Notes under the pieces: generated by a model
The model's input: the letters and a program-made list of their open reading frames with translations, nothing else
Databases searched by the model: none
Told to the model about the DNA's origin: nothing
NCBI GenBank assembly: GCA_910578095.1
Contig: CAJTOZ010000033.1
Coordinates: 1 to 25,552, forward strand
Origin: an uncultured Muribaculaceae bacterium
GTDB lineage: Bacteria; Bacteroidota; Bacteroidia; Bacteroidales; Muribaculaceae
Direction of reading: 5' to 3'
DNA: 25,552 nt
In this document: positions 7,902-14,448 of the stretch, piece after piece
Layout of the letters: every line of letters starts with the position of its first letter
Position numbering within the stretch: position 1 is the stretch's first letter
Made by a program: the position numbers and the translations under genes

Positions 7902-9007
7902 GCAACGAAAATAAGGAAATCACCGGCAATATCGGTGAATGGAGTGAAATATATACCCTGCTGAAACTTCTTGGCGAGGGTAAAGTTTATGCCGGCGACC
8001 AAAATCTTGAGAAAATCAAGAATTTAGTTTACCCAATCATCATGATTATTCGCCAAGAGAAAGAAGGCGTATATGACTATTTGGTATCAAATGCCGACAT
8101 CGTGATTCAGAAAGCAGACGGCACTGAACTGCTGCGCCTTTCTGCCGAAAAGTTTTTGCACGAAGCCGAGTATCTTCTTTCGGCTATGCAGAATAAACCG
8201 GCGGGCGCACGTTCTTTCCCCATTGCCAAAACTCAGGCTTTTATGGATAAGATTTACTGCTCGACCCTCAAAGCAAGTTCTTCTGACAAAACGGATATTC
8301 ACATTGTTTTGCACGACCAAAGAACTCGCATGAACAATGATTTGGGATTCAGCATTAAATCTCAGCTTGGGGGTGATTCAACTCTGCTCAATGCGAGCGG
8401 TGCCACAAACTTCACTTATAAAGTGGTTGGGGCGGATTTTTCCGATGAAGAAATCGAAAAAATCAATGCCATAGCAACACGCACGAAAATCATCGATCGT
8501 GTAGAAGCCATTCGTCGCAAAGGTGCAGACTTGCAATTCGACCACGTAGATAACTCGACATTCCGCTCTAATCTCGCAATGTTGGATAACGGCCTCGCAC
8601 CGACCATTGCTCAGTTGCTTGTTGAGCAATTCAATACCGGCGAAAGAAACTTTGTTGACCTTATCAAGCCACTTGCAGAAAGCAATCCGCTCGGATTTGA
8701 TATGGAGGACAAAGAGGATATGTATATATACAAGTTGAAGCATCTGCTCACATCTGCGGCTCTCGGTATGATGCCGTCCAAGAAATGGACAGGCCGTTAC
8801 GATGCAAATGGTGGCTACCTTGTTGTCAAGAAAGATGGTGAAATCCTCTGCTATCACTTCTACGACAAGAACCGCTTTGAGGACTTCCTCTTTGCAAATG
8901 CCTATCTTGAAAGAGGCAAGACACACCGCCACGGCTACGCCTCGCTCTACCGTGACGAGGACGGGAACGTCTATTTCAAACTCAACTTGCAAGTTCGTCT
9001 GAAATAA
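7898..9007 (+). CDS. HpaII-family type II restriction endonuclease
   Basis: A 369-residue nuclease, close to the length of HpaII (about 358). I recognise the family from the N-terminal GEWSEIYTLLKLL and the central DIHIVLHDQRT...LGFSIKSQLGG block, where D148 and K154 may belong to the nuclease centre. HpaII cuts C/CGG. It is the last member of a vsr-methyltransferase-nuclease operon coupled by ATGA to the methyltransferase, an order that makes the protective enzyme first. The frame is intact. Specificity is inferred from family resemblance only. Confidence 0.85.
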   Translation: MSNENKEITGNIGEWSEIYTLLKLLGEGKVYAGDQNLEKIKNLVYPIIMIIRQEKEGVYDYLVSNADIVIQKADGTELLRLSAEKFLHEAEYLLSAMQNKPAGARSFPIAKTQAFMDKIYCSTLKASSSDKTDIHIVLHDQRTRMNNDLGFSIKSQLGGDSTLLNASGATNFTYKVVGADFSDEEIEKINAIATRTKIIDRVEAIRRKGADLQFDHVDNSTFRSNLAMLDNGLAPTIAQLLVEQFNTGERNFVDLIKPLAESNPLGFDMEDKEDMYIYKLKHLLTSAALGMMPSKKWTGRYDANGGYLVVKKDGEILCYHFYDKNRFEDFLFANAYLERGKTHRHGYASLYRDEDGNVYFKLNLQVRLK

Positions 9008-9009
9008 TA

Positions 9010-9288
9010 ATGGCACGGACGCATAATCAAAATACTGCACATAATAATGCCCTTCCTTGGATTAAGCGCAATTTGTCATTCCTCTCATGGGCAGGTACCC
9101 TTTTAGTTGGTACATTTTGGATTGGTTGGTATATAGGAACTACTAACTCTAAAATGGAGATGTTTGAAAAGATTTCAACACTTCAAGCAGCCCATGATAA
9201 AGAATTAAGAGAAATAACCAATGATAATATTCGGTTGGTAAACGAGCTATCAATTGAAAGGAGTAAGAAATATGAGCAATCCAAATAA
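9010..9288 (+). CDS. Small single-pass membrane protein with coiled coil (unknown)
   Basis: 92 residues, function not recognised. A basic N-terminus is followed by one hydrophobic segment (about residues 22-44, LSFLSWAGTLLVGTFWIGWY) and then a charged heptad-like region (about 48-92) likely to form a coiled coil. The ATG lies two bases after the nuclease stop codon, so it is probably translated from the R-M message. It overlaps the next gene by 17 bp. The pair resembles two-component spanin-like or envelope complexes only in general layout; I do not assign that function. Confidence 0.7.
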   Translation: MARTHNQNTAHNNALPWIKRNLSFLSWAGTLLVGTFWIGWYIGTTNSKMEMFEKISTLQAAHDKELREITNDNIRLVNELSIERSKKYEQSK

Positions 9289-9700
9289 TACGTCTCGACT
9301 AAAAACACTTATTATTTTAGTCCTGGTTGGCTTTGTGGGATATATGTTGTATTCAAATAGCGTATATGAATCTAAACTTATACGCTATTCCAATCAGATT
9401 GCCAGACTTCAAGTAAAGGACAGCATTGCTTCTCAATATTTCGAAATATTGGATAACGACTCTGTTTACATACTGCCAAAAGTTGCATATAAAAACGGGA
9501 AGCCGTTAACTTATACTCAACTTGATAGTCTTATAGGCGTTTTAGAACATCAAATTCAAATTAAGGATATGATAATTGAGGAGTCACAATCCATTTTCAA
9601 TTATCAATACACTATCACAGAATCAGATAGTCTAATTCATCTTAAAATGAAATATACAACTTGGCAAATTCGGTCGGAATCAGTTTCAAATCAAGAGTAA
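9272..9700 (+). CDS. Small single-pass membrane protein (unknown), partner of the upstream gene
   Basis: 142 residues from the ATG at 9272, chosen because AAAGGAG at 9257-9263 is well placed and unusually strong for this genome; an in-frame TTG at 9254 would add six residues. One hydrophobic segment (about residues 11-28) is followed by a helical region, a short beta-like part (DSVYILPKVAYKNGK) and another helical stretch. It is AT-rich compared with the flanking chromosome. It is co-directional and overlapping with the preceding membrane protein, suggesting a complex. Function unknown. Confidence 0.72.
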   Translation: MSNPNNTSRLKTLIILVLVGFVGYMLYSNSVYESKLIRYSNQIARLQVKDSIASQYFEILDNDSVYILPKVAYKNGKPLTYTQLDSLIGVLEHQIQIKDMIIEESQSIFNYQYTITESDSLIHLKMKYTTWQIRSESVSNQE

Positions 9701-9713
9701 TTGCGCTACAATA

Positions 9714-9938
9714 ATGAATATAAGAAAGGAAAGACTCGATATGTTTCAGGCCGTTTACACGGCTTTACGCCCTCGCCTTGAAGAAACCCTCACCGAGGAG
9801 CAGCGTCTTATACTTTATTACTATCTCTCAGAAAACAAAGGTTTGATGGAGATAGCAGAACTAATGCACTTTACCGATTATAAAATCGTTAAAGATGAGT
9901 TAGTGACCATTGAAGCGAGAATACTTTCACTTGGATAA
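9714..9938 (+). CDS. Small HTH-like protein (unknown)
   Basis: 74 residues. The segment from LTEEQRLILYYYLSENKGLMEIAELMHF to the C-terminus resembles the helix-turn-helix of sigma-70 region 4, with a loop ending in EIAELM and a following helix. It could be a DNA-binding regulator of the island. No excisionase signature is recognised. It lies 13 bp after the preceding membrane protein gene and 2 bp before the next small gene. Confidence 0.6.
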   Translation: MNIRKERLDMFQAVYTALRPRLEETLTEEQRLILYYYLSENKGLMEIAELMHFTDYKIVKDELVTIEARILSLG

Positions 9939-9940
9939 TT

Positions 9941-10072
9941 ATGGACGAACTTGATAATTTAGGCACGTACGATGGAGACACCGCTCACGATATGTATGTT
10001 GATTATGACTGCAAAATCAACACTGACGAGGATATAGACAATTATATCGAAAATCTTAACGATTGGGATTAA
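9941..10072 (+). CDS. Very acidic 43-residue peptide (unknown)
   Basis: Read directly as ATG to TAA: it starts MDELDNLGTYDGD and ends IENLNDWD. It holds about 15 Asp/Glu and one Lys, so the net charge is near -14. It begins two bases after the preceding stop codon, which supports translation as part of the same message. Such charge is typical of DNA-mimic proteins, but no homology is recognised. Confidence 0.55.
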   Translation: MDELDNLGTYDGDTAHDMYVDYDCKINTDEDIDNYIENLNDWD

Positions 10073-10089
10073 CCATTATACCATATAAT

Positions 10090-10674
10090 ATGCTGATAGA
10101 TGATATGGACTTTGCAGAAGACGAAGCGTTCCTGATTAAACCAAACGGAACTCGAATCAAAATTATGGCTGAAATACAAACGAGAACCGCGTATATTTCA
10201 GACATAGAAACTCCCATACAAATAGGGGATCTATTGGAAAGGCCACGCGGCGGTGTCTCAGACACATACGAAGTAGTTAATATTCTTCCTTGGAGTAAAG
10301 CTGATAAAAATTTCAGCCTTATACCGCCTCATATTCAAGCAAGCATTATCCCTTATCGAAAAAAGGACAATGCTACATCAGGAACGTCCCTTTCAGTCAG
10401 CGGTAATATTACTGCATCAACTGTCGTAATCAGTTCTGGAAATAACTCTTTGATTAATATTAGTAGCAATCATAATAATTTTAATGATTTACTAAAAGCT
10501 ATTGAAGATGTTTCTGCTCCTCAAGAAATAGTTGAGTCAGTTAAAGACTTAGAAGCAAATGTTGGGAAATCATCATTTAAAACCAAGTATAATGATTTTA
10601 TTTCTTCTTTAGCTAACCACGTTACAGTACTACAAGCTGTTATGCCATTTTTACCGTGGCTCAGTAATTTATAA
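10090..10674 (+). CDS. Accessory protein with N-terminal beta domain and C-terminal helical domain (unknown)
   Basis: 194 residues from the ATG at 10090; an in-frame TTG at 10063 would start inside the previous gene and is less likely. Residues about 10-95 look beta-rich and include the IQIGDLLERPRGG turn, which resembles a domain I have seen in unassigned genomic-island proteins. A Ser/Asn-rich linker (about 100-140) follows. The last 55 residues are helical, with FKTKYNDFISSLANHVTVL and a hydrophobic end FLPWLSNL, reminiscent of C-terminal segments of some abortive-infection-type proteins. Both resemblances are from memory and weak. The sequence is AT-rich and the gene is probably recently acquired. 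Confidence 0.65.
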   Translation: MLIDDMDFAEDEAFLIKPNGTRIKIMAEIQTRTAYISDIETPIQIGDLLERPRGGVSDTYEVVNILPWSKADKNFSLIPPHIQASIIPYRKKDNATSGTSLSVSGNITASTVVISSGNNSLINISSNHNNFNDLLKAIEDVSAPQEIVESVKDLEANVGKSSFKTKYNDFISSLANHVTVLQAVMPFLPWLSNL

Positions 10675-11511
10675 TTATAGCGTTGTGGCTCCGCCGGGCT
10701 ATGGCGGTAAACCGTCGAGCCTATGGTCTCGCCCCATTCGGGCTAACTATCCCATAACTCGGACTCTCGGTTATCGCTTTGCGCTTTGCATCGCAAAGAA
10801 AAATCCGGGAGTCTGTTGTTTTTGTACCCCTGCGACACCTCGCAGGGAGAGCGGTATGGTGGACTTTATTCTTCACAAGATACGGATTTTACCGTTCGAT
10901 GATACTTCTGTTGCTGGAATGAGGTAGTATTCGCAAGTGCTTTACAGCAGTGTTTGTAGCATCTGGAATCTACGCGACATTTATATAGCATTTGGATTCC
11001 AGTGATTAAAAATCGGCGAGTTGCGAGCTGATTTTCTCCGCCCGACAGGGAGGCAAGTTACTTTTCCATCGGTAAAACTCCGTTTTATCCGGGGAAAAGT
11101 ACAACTTGCTTAACAAATTCTGCACCTTTGGCACGGGTGCCCCGATGCACTCCCGACCTCGCTTCGCACGGCGAAGTTAGCTCACTCCGGTTGACCGTAC
11201 ACAAATTCCGAACATAATCTTTTTATCTGACAACTTGGAACACCGGTATTTAATCAAAGAATAATGATTTGCCCTATGTATCATATACTCTTATCATCAC
11301 ATACTGCTATTATCCGATAGCGACTGCTGTTGCTGTCACAATAATCACATTATCATATACTGTGATATGGCTTGTGTCAGAGCATGAAATGAAGTGAAAA
11401 TCAGATGAATATGTACTAAAATAATGGCTTGAAAATTTGCATAAGTCATTGAAATTTAGTATATTTACATACTCGGAGCATTGCTTCGGGCGGTAGTTTG
11501 ATGATGTTGAA
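10675..11511. ncRNA. Hairpin-rich noncoding segment, possible structured RNA or DNA element
   Basis: Between 10687 and 11176 at least eight stem-loops can be drawn by eye. Examples are CCGCC/GGCGG (10691-10707), CTTTGCG/CGCAAAG (10777-10798) enclosed by an outer imperfect stem 10760-10770 with 10805-10815, CCCTGCG/CGCAGGG (10828-10847), CTGGAATC/GATTCCAG (10963-11002), AAAATCGGC/GCTGATTTT (11009-11035), a long imperfect hairpin 11053-11109, GGCAC/GTGCC (11130-11141) and CTTCGC/GCGAAG (11162-11176). No convincing coding sequence is present. From 11220 on it becomes AT-rich with two TATCATATACT repeats (11280 and 11352 regions). Strand and function are not determined; a transfer origin or a structured RNA are the main options. 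Confidence 0.45.
11436..11467 (+). promoter_or_regulatory. Promoter of the small hydrophobic protein
   Basis: TTTG, 20 bp, TATATTTA, matching the -33/-7 pattern at all but the last base. The predicted start is about 40 nt before the ATG at 11512. Confidence 0.6.
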
Positions 11512-11766
11512 ATGACATTATTGGACTATCTGAACATAATAATATCTCTCACCATGTTTGCACTTCTATTGATGATATATCTATTGCCCGTTGCGATAGT
11601 TGCAGGATTGTTGCTCCGCTTTATCCGATGGTCGCTGGTAATGATTATACGTCTTGCCTGCCGGATTGTATCTTTGGTATGGCGTATGATTTGTTGGCTG
11701 CTTCTGCTCGGCTGGAGAGGTTTGCGGTCGTTGTGGAGGCAGTATCGACACAGGACTGCTCCGTGA
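11512..11766 (+). CDS. Small hydrophobic membrane protein (unknown)
   Basis: 84 residues, mostly hydrophobic up to about residue 68, with likely membrane segments at about 5-35 and 40-68 and a basic tail (WRQYRHRTAP). The near-consensus promoter directly upstream supports expression. Short, very hydrophobic, Arg-tailed proteins include toxins and small membrane regulators, but I have no family assignment. It is the last likely gene before the large 12-bp repeat array. Confidence 0.55.
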   Translation: MTLLDYLNIIISLTMFALLLMIYLLPVAIVAGLLLRFIRWSLVMIIRLACRIVSLVWRMICWLLLLGWRGLRSLWRQYRHRTAP

Positions 11767-11879
11767 AATTTTCTTTAAGGGAAGAAAATAGGATGGCAGG
11801 CATAATCTTCTCCCTGCGGTGGGATTTTTCAGGCTGGGAAGCAAGAGGGAAAACAACACTGATTTGGGCTGATGTGCGT

Positions 11880-12105
11880 CACCTTGACCGACACCTTATC
11901 CGCCACTTCTGCCGCCACCATTTCAGACACCTGTTCCGACACCTTTACCGTCACTGATACAGACACACTTACATTCACTCTTGGGGACACTCTTTCGGAC
12001 ACTTATGGGGACACCTTTGGGGACACCTTTGGGGACACTTTTACAGACACCTTTTCCGTCACTTTTTCGGTCAGTGTGCGCCACCTTTTTCGCCACCTTT
12101 TTTGA
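11880..12105. repeat. Right array of 12-bp CAC-phased repeats (about 19 units)
   Basis: CAC recurs at exact 12-bp steps from 11880 through 12060, continues as CAG at 12072, then CAC at 12082 and 12094 after a 10-bp step. Units are degenerate at the edges and purest in the middle (CACCTTTGGGGA at 12012-12035). The 32 bp at 11994-12025 are identical to 5775-5806. Because 12 is a multiple of three, the array stays open in several frames on both strands, which explains the low-complexity ORFs there. The short copy on the integrase side is in non-coding DNA, so a binding-site array is more likely than a protein. Confidence 0.85.
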
Positions 12106-12383
12106 GGCTCTCGGACATCCGTCCACAGCTCCGAACTTTTGCCTGAAAACAGGCGTTCAAGTATGAGAACCACAATTTTAATAGTTAAATATTGTTTAAT
12201 TGGCAAATATTCAGATAATAAGTGTTAATTTGTGATACTCTCGCAGGTAGTGATAAATCAGGGCAATTTTGCCCTCCAAAATAGAGCGGAAAATGTGGTA
12301 CAAACCGTGGTACATTGCTTCTCAATTACACCAACCAACAAATTGATAATAAATAAGATGACACCACTCTCATAAAGCCCGCT
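12106..12383. other. Right inner flank of the island
   Basis: Non-coding. It holds hairpins GCCTG-AAAA-CAGGC (about 12139-12152) and GGGCA-ATTT-TGCCC (about 12261-12274), and then the two recombinase-type sites before attR. No gene is seen. Confidence 0.55.
12294..12314. repeat. Right-end TGTGGTACA sites
   Basis: TGTGGTACA (12294-12302) and CGTGGTACA (12306-12314), 12 bp apart and about 70 bp inside attR. They match the eight-copy set beside the integrase, as expected for arm sites at both ends of an integrative element. Confidence 0.75.
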
Positions 12384-12398
12384 CGGATCACAAAAGGG
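12384..12398. repeat. attR
   Basis: CGGATCACAAAAGGG, a direct repeat of 4121-4135 with one mismatch. It leads directly into the terminator hairpin that probably served the tRNA before insertion. Confidence 0.8.
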
Positions 12399-12423
12399 AG
12401 CCGATTACGGCTCCCTTTTGTTT
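12392..12423 (+). terminator. Displaced original terminator of tRNA-Arg
   Basis: AAAAGGGAGCC-GATTAC-GGCTCCCTTTT is a perfect 11-bp stem with a T-rich tail. Its left arm begins inside attR, which suggests that in the empty site it directly followed the tRNA. Confidence 0.75.
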
Positions 12424-12548
12424 ATCCGTATGACAAAATTTCCACCTTCATTGTTTAGCGGATGGCCTGCTCGAGCGCCACACAGCGATGCGTACAACTT
12501 CTCGAAGTCTGGAGATATTGATATTCCCACACACTTTATTTTCAGCAT
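12405..12548 (-). CDS. Possible 47-residue peptide (uncertain)
   Basis: On the minus strand an ATG at 12548-12546 opens a frame to TAA at 12407-12405. It begins MLKIKCVGISISPDFEKLYAS and ends VIRINKREP, a composition that looks protein-like. The end lies inside the terminator hairpin. TAGGG precedes the ATG, but the promoter evidence is weak (TTAATTTG). It could be a remnant of a gene cut by the integration or a chance frame. Confidence 0.3.
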   Translation of the reverse strand: MLKIKCVGISISPDFEKLYASLCGARAGHPLNNEGGNFVIRINKREP

Positions 12549-12575
12549 AATGCCCTATAATACAAATTAAATTAG

Positions 12576-12583
12576 TAAATTTG
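12576..12583 (+). promoter_or_regulatory. Candidate -7 box
   Basis: TAAATTTG followed by CCG fits the -7 form; no TTTG box is found at the right distance. It lies 35 bp before a small open frame at 12618. Confidence 0.4.
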
Positions 12584-12617
12584 CCGTCGGATTGGTGTAA
12601 ACCATATCCGCGACATT

Positions 12618-12782
12618 ATGGAATATAAGAAGCGTTATGCTTATCTTGAACTTGAAAACGTAGGAAATTTTCAACAGTACTCAAAGATTTGGCATGGCGT
12701 CTTCCCTCGCATAGCGTGGGCTGCTGTCACCACATCTGAGTACAAAGGTTTCCTACGACCATCAAGTTTAGATGTGGCATAG
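12618..12782 (+). CDS. Possible 54-residue protein (unknown)
   Basis: ATG to TAG, starting MEYKKRYAYLELENVGNF and ending RPSSLDVA, with a -7-like box upstream. The composition is protein-like but no family is recognised. It precedes the TonB-domain gene by 67 bp and might be in the same transcript, or be a fragment of a longer lost gene. Confidence 0.4.
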   Translation: MEYKKRYAYLELENVGNFQQYSKIWHGVFPRIAWAAVTTSEYKGFLRPSSLDVA

Positions 12783-12849
12783 TTGGCTCACGTTTCTTTT
12801 AATTTTTAATACTGTTTCCGTTGGGCTGCCGGAAACAACCTTTAAAGGT

Positions 12850-13497
12850 ATGAAAAAAATTCTTTTACTTTCTTTGTTTATCGTCCAAAGTTGTTTTGCA
12901 TTCGCACAAAATTGCTGCGAGAAAGACAGTGCTTTCAAAGAATTACAATTCCCATTGACAGTTCAGGACACCCAAACGGTGTTTTACTATTTCAACAACG
13001 AATGGATAGCAGGGGCCAATCCGGATATGGTCGGTGCTGACTCAATTTTAAAAATGGAAGTGAAAAACGATGAGTATGGAAACCGCGCGGTATTCATTAC
13101 TATTTCTTCGGAAGACTTCGAAAAATTAAAATCCGATGTAAAAGAAGCTACGAAAAATTTTTTGGCAAACTATGATCCCATTTGTGAATTTCCCGGAGGT
13201 AATGGACTGCTCAAAGAATGGTTGAAGGCTAACAAACAAATACCTGACGGATATAAAGGTAACGAAAGAGTCGTTGTCAGCTTCTACGTTCAACCAGACG
13301 GCACTGTTACCGACCCGAAAGTTGTTAGACCAAGCAAAAATGAAGCTGCCAATGCCGAGGCTTTGAGGCTTGTAAATACTCTGCCGAAATTCCGTGTCAA
13401 ATTCTGTACACCGAAGAAACACCGCATAGGTTATACTCTGTCTATAACTTTCAGAGAGCCGGGTGCTATATGCATCAGAGGAAATGAAGCTGAATAA
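12850..13497 (+). CDS. Secreted TonB C-terminal-domain protein
   Basis: 215 residues from the ATG at 12850, chosen because it gives a clear signal peptide (MKKILLLSLFIVQSCFAFAQ); frames starting earlier add a poor N-terminus. The C-terminal 75 or so residues (VVVSFYVQPDGTVTDPKVVRPSK onward) match the TonB_C fold common in Bacteroidetes. There is no membrane anchor beyond the signal and no ExbB/ExbD binding segment, so it is probably a soluble periplasmic protein and not a classical TonB. A Cys in the signal region could make it a lipoprotein. Its end overlaps the next gene by 14 bp. Confidence 0.75.
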   Translation: MKKILLLSLFIVQSCFAFAQNCCEKDSAFKELQFPLTVQDTQTVFYYFNNEWIAGANPDMVGADSILKMEVKNDEYGNRAVFITISSEDFEKLKSDVKEATKNFLANYDPICEFPGGNGLLKEWLKANKQIPDGYKGNERVVVSFYVQPDGTVTDPKVVRPSKNEAANAEALRLVNTLPKFRVKFCTPKKHRIGYTLSITFREPGAICIRGNEAE

Positions 13498-14407
13498 CTG
13501 CACTATCATAACAACCACAGGGCAATTCTTCAAACTTGTCCCCTTTCTGCTATTTGCCATATTATGTTGTACTCCCGGGGCACTTTGCCAATCATCATTT
13601 AAGTTGGTTAAGAAGAACGGGCATTACTACACTGCTGCAAGCATCAACGGCAATGCCGCCACTCCCGTATTTGTCGAGACCGGTTTTTCCGGCATGGTTG
13701 TCAGCGAGGAGTGGTACGATAAAATACTCGCTTCGCTGCCGCTTGAAGAAATCACGCTCGACAAGGAACGACACCTGCACACCGACCGGACCACGCGAAG
13801 AATTGCGAAACTGCTTAAAGGCAGAGTGCCTGTTGGTGATTTGATATATGAGGGTCGCGTCTTCGTGGTTGATACAGACGAGGAATATGTTACTTTGCCT
13901 GTCAATCTTCTTAAAAACGAGGCCGACACCACGGCATCTTTAATCCGTTTCGACTTCAAGAAGAATGTGCTTGATTTTGTCCGGCCCGGAGATGTCGGAC
14001 TGGACAAGATGCGCACCTACACCCTTGTCTCCAACGACCCCATGCCTATTTTCGTGGCGAAAATGGAATTATCCGATGCTTCGGGCCACAGCCTGACCAA
14101 ATACGGCAAGTTCAATTTCGATCTCGGCAACGGTTCGGGCGTGTTCTTTTTTAGGAAATCTATGCTCCCCGCACTGAAAGAGAATAAATTCAAGATTCAG
14201 ACTTCAAGAGACAAGTCAGGCAAAATCGTGGGCCAAGGCATTTTTGCGGGCTATTGCAAGATAGGCGAAAAATCAAACACAGGGTTCTCCATTGGCATCA
14301 CAAATAAGATCGAAGATACTGATGAATTAGGATGTGTCGGCCCATCGTTCTTCAAAAATGGAATTGTTGTACTTGACCCAAACAACCATTTGATTTATTA
14401 TAGATAA
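13484..14407 (+). CDS. Secreted aspartyl-protease-like protein with altered catalytic motif
   Basis: 307 residues from the ATG at 13484, with a signal peptide (LVPFLLFAILCCTPGALCQ). The mature protein starts with a strand-rich part and the line AATPVFVETGFSGMVV, where clan-AA aspartic proteases carry a DTG motif. Here residues 65-67 are E-T-G. A second lobe has FDLGNGSG with D213, also away from DTG/DSG. It may be an inactive protease used for binding, or a fold with another role. It overlaps the TonB-domain gene by 14 bp, so they are probably produced together. Confidence 0.6.
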   Translation: MKLNNCTIITTTGQFFKLVPFLLFAILCCTPGALCQSSFKLVKKNGHYYTAASINGNAATPVFVETGFSGMVVSEEWYDKILASLPLEEITLDKERHLHTDRTTRRIAKLLKGRVPVGDLIYEGRVFVVDTDEEYVTLPVNLLKNEADTTASLIRFDFKKNVLDFVRPGDVGLDKMRTYTLVSNDPMPIFVAKMELSDASGHSLTKYGKFNFDLGNGSGVFFFRKSMLPALKENKFKIQTSRDKSGKIVGQGIFAGYCKIGEKSNTGFSIGITNKIEDTDELGCVGPSFFKNGIVVLDPNNHLIYYR

Positions 14408-14448
14408 TTGTCGAATTTCACTATCCGTAGTATAGTCTTTTTCTCCCA

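Larger units (their letters stand above)
4121..12398. mobile_element. tRNA-Arg-integrated genomic island with R-M cargo
   Basis: Bounded by CGGATCACAGAAGGG (4121-4135, tRNA 3' end) and CGGATCACAAAAGGG (12384-12398), a 14/15 match in direct orientation. The unit from repeat to repeat is 8263 bp. Just inside the tRNA end lies a tyrosine recombinase gene, and TGTGGTACA-type repeats occur near both ends. The right repeat runs into a perfect terminator hairpin that was probably the tRNA gene's own before insertion. I see no relaxase, coupling protein, replication gene or obvious excisionase, so it is probably a small integrative element that depends on a helper, or a decayed one. Confidence 0.85.

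Noticed and set aside
9254..9271. TTG start for the second small membrane protein
   Set aside because: A strong AAAGGAG sits within that extension at the correct distance from the ATG at 9272.
10063..10089. TTG start for the 194-aa accessory protein
   Set aside because: It would overlap the acidic peptide gene; the ATG at 10090 fits the domain start better.
10685..10927. An 80-codon frame with GTG start
   Set aside because: It covers several perfect hairpins, has low protein likeness, and no ribosome binding site; treated as part of the structured noncoding segment.
11880..12105. CRISPR-like array
   Set aside because: Units are 12 bp with no unique spacers and there are no cas genes.
11872..12126. 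Repetitive protein frames (T-x-x-D type on the plus strand, K-G-V-P type on the minus strand)
   Set aside because: They are a by-product of the 12-bp period, which keeps multiple frames open; the matching short array near the integrase is non-coding.
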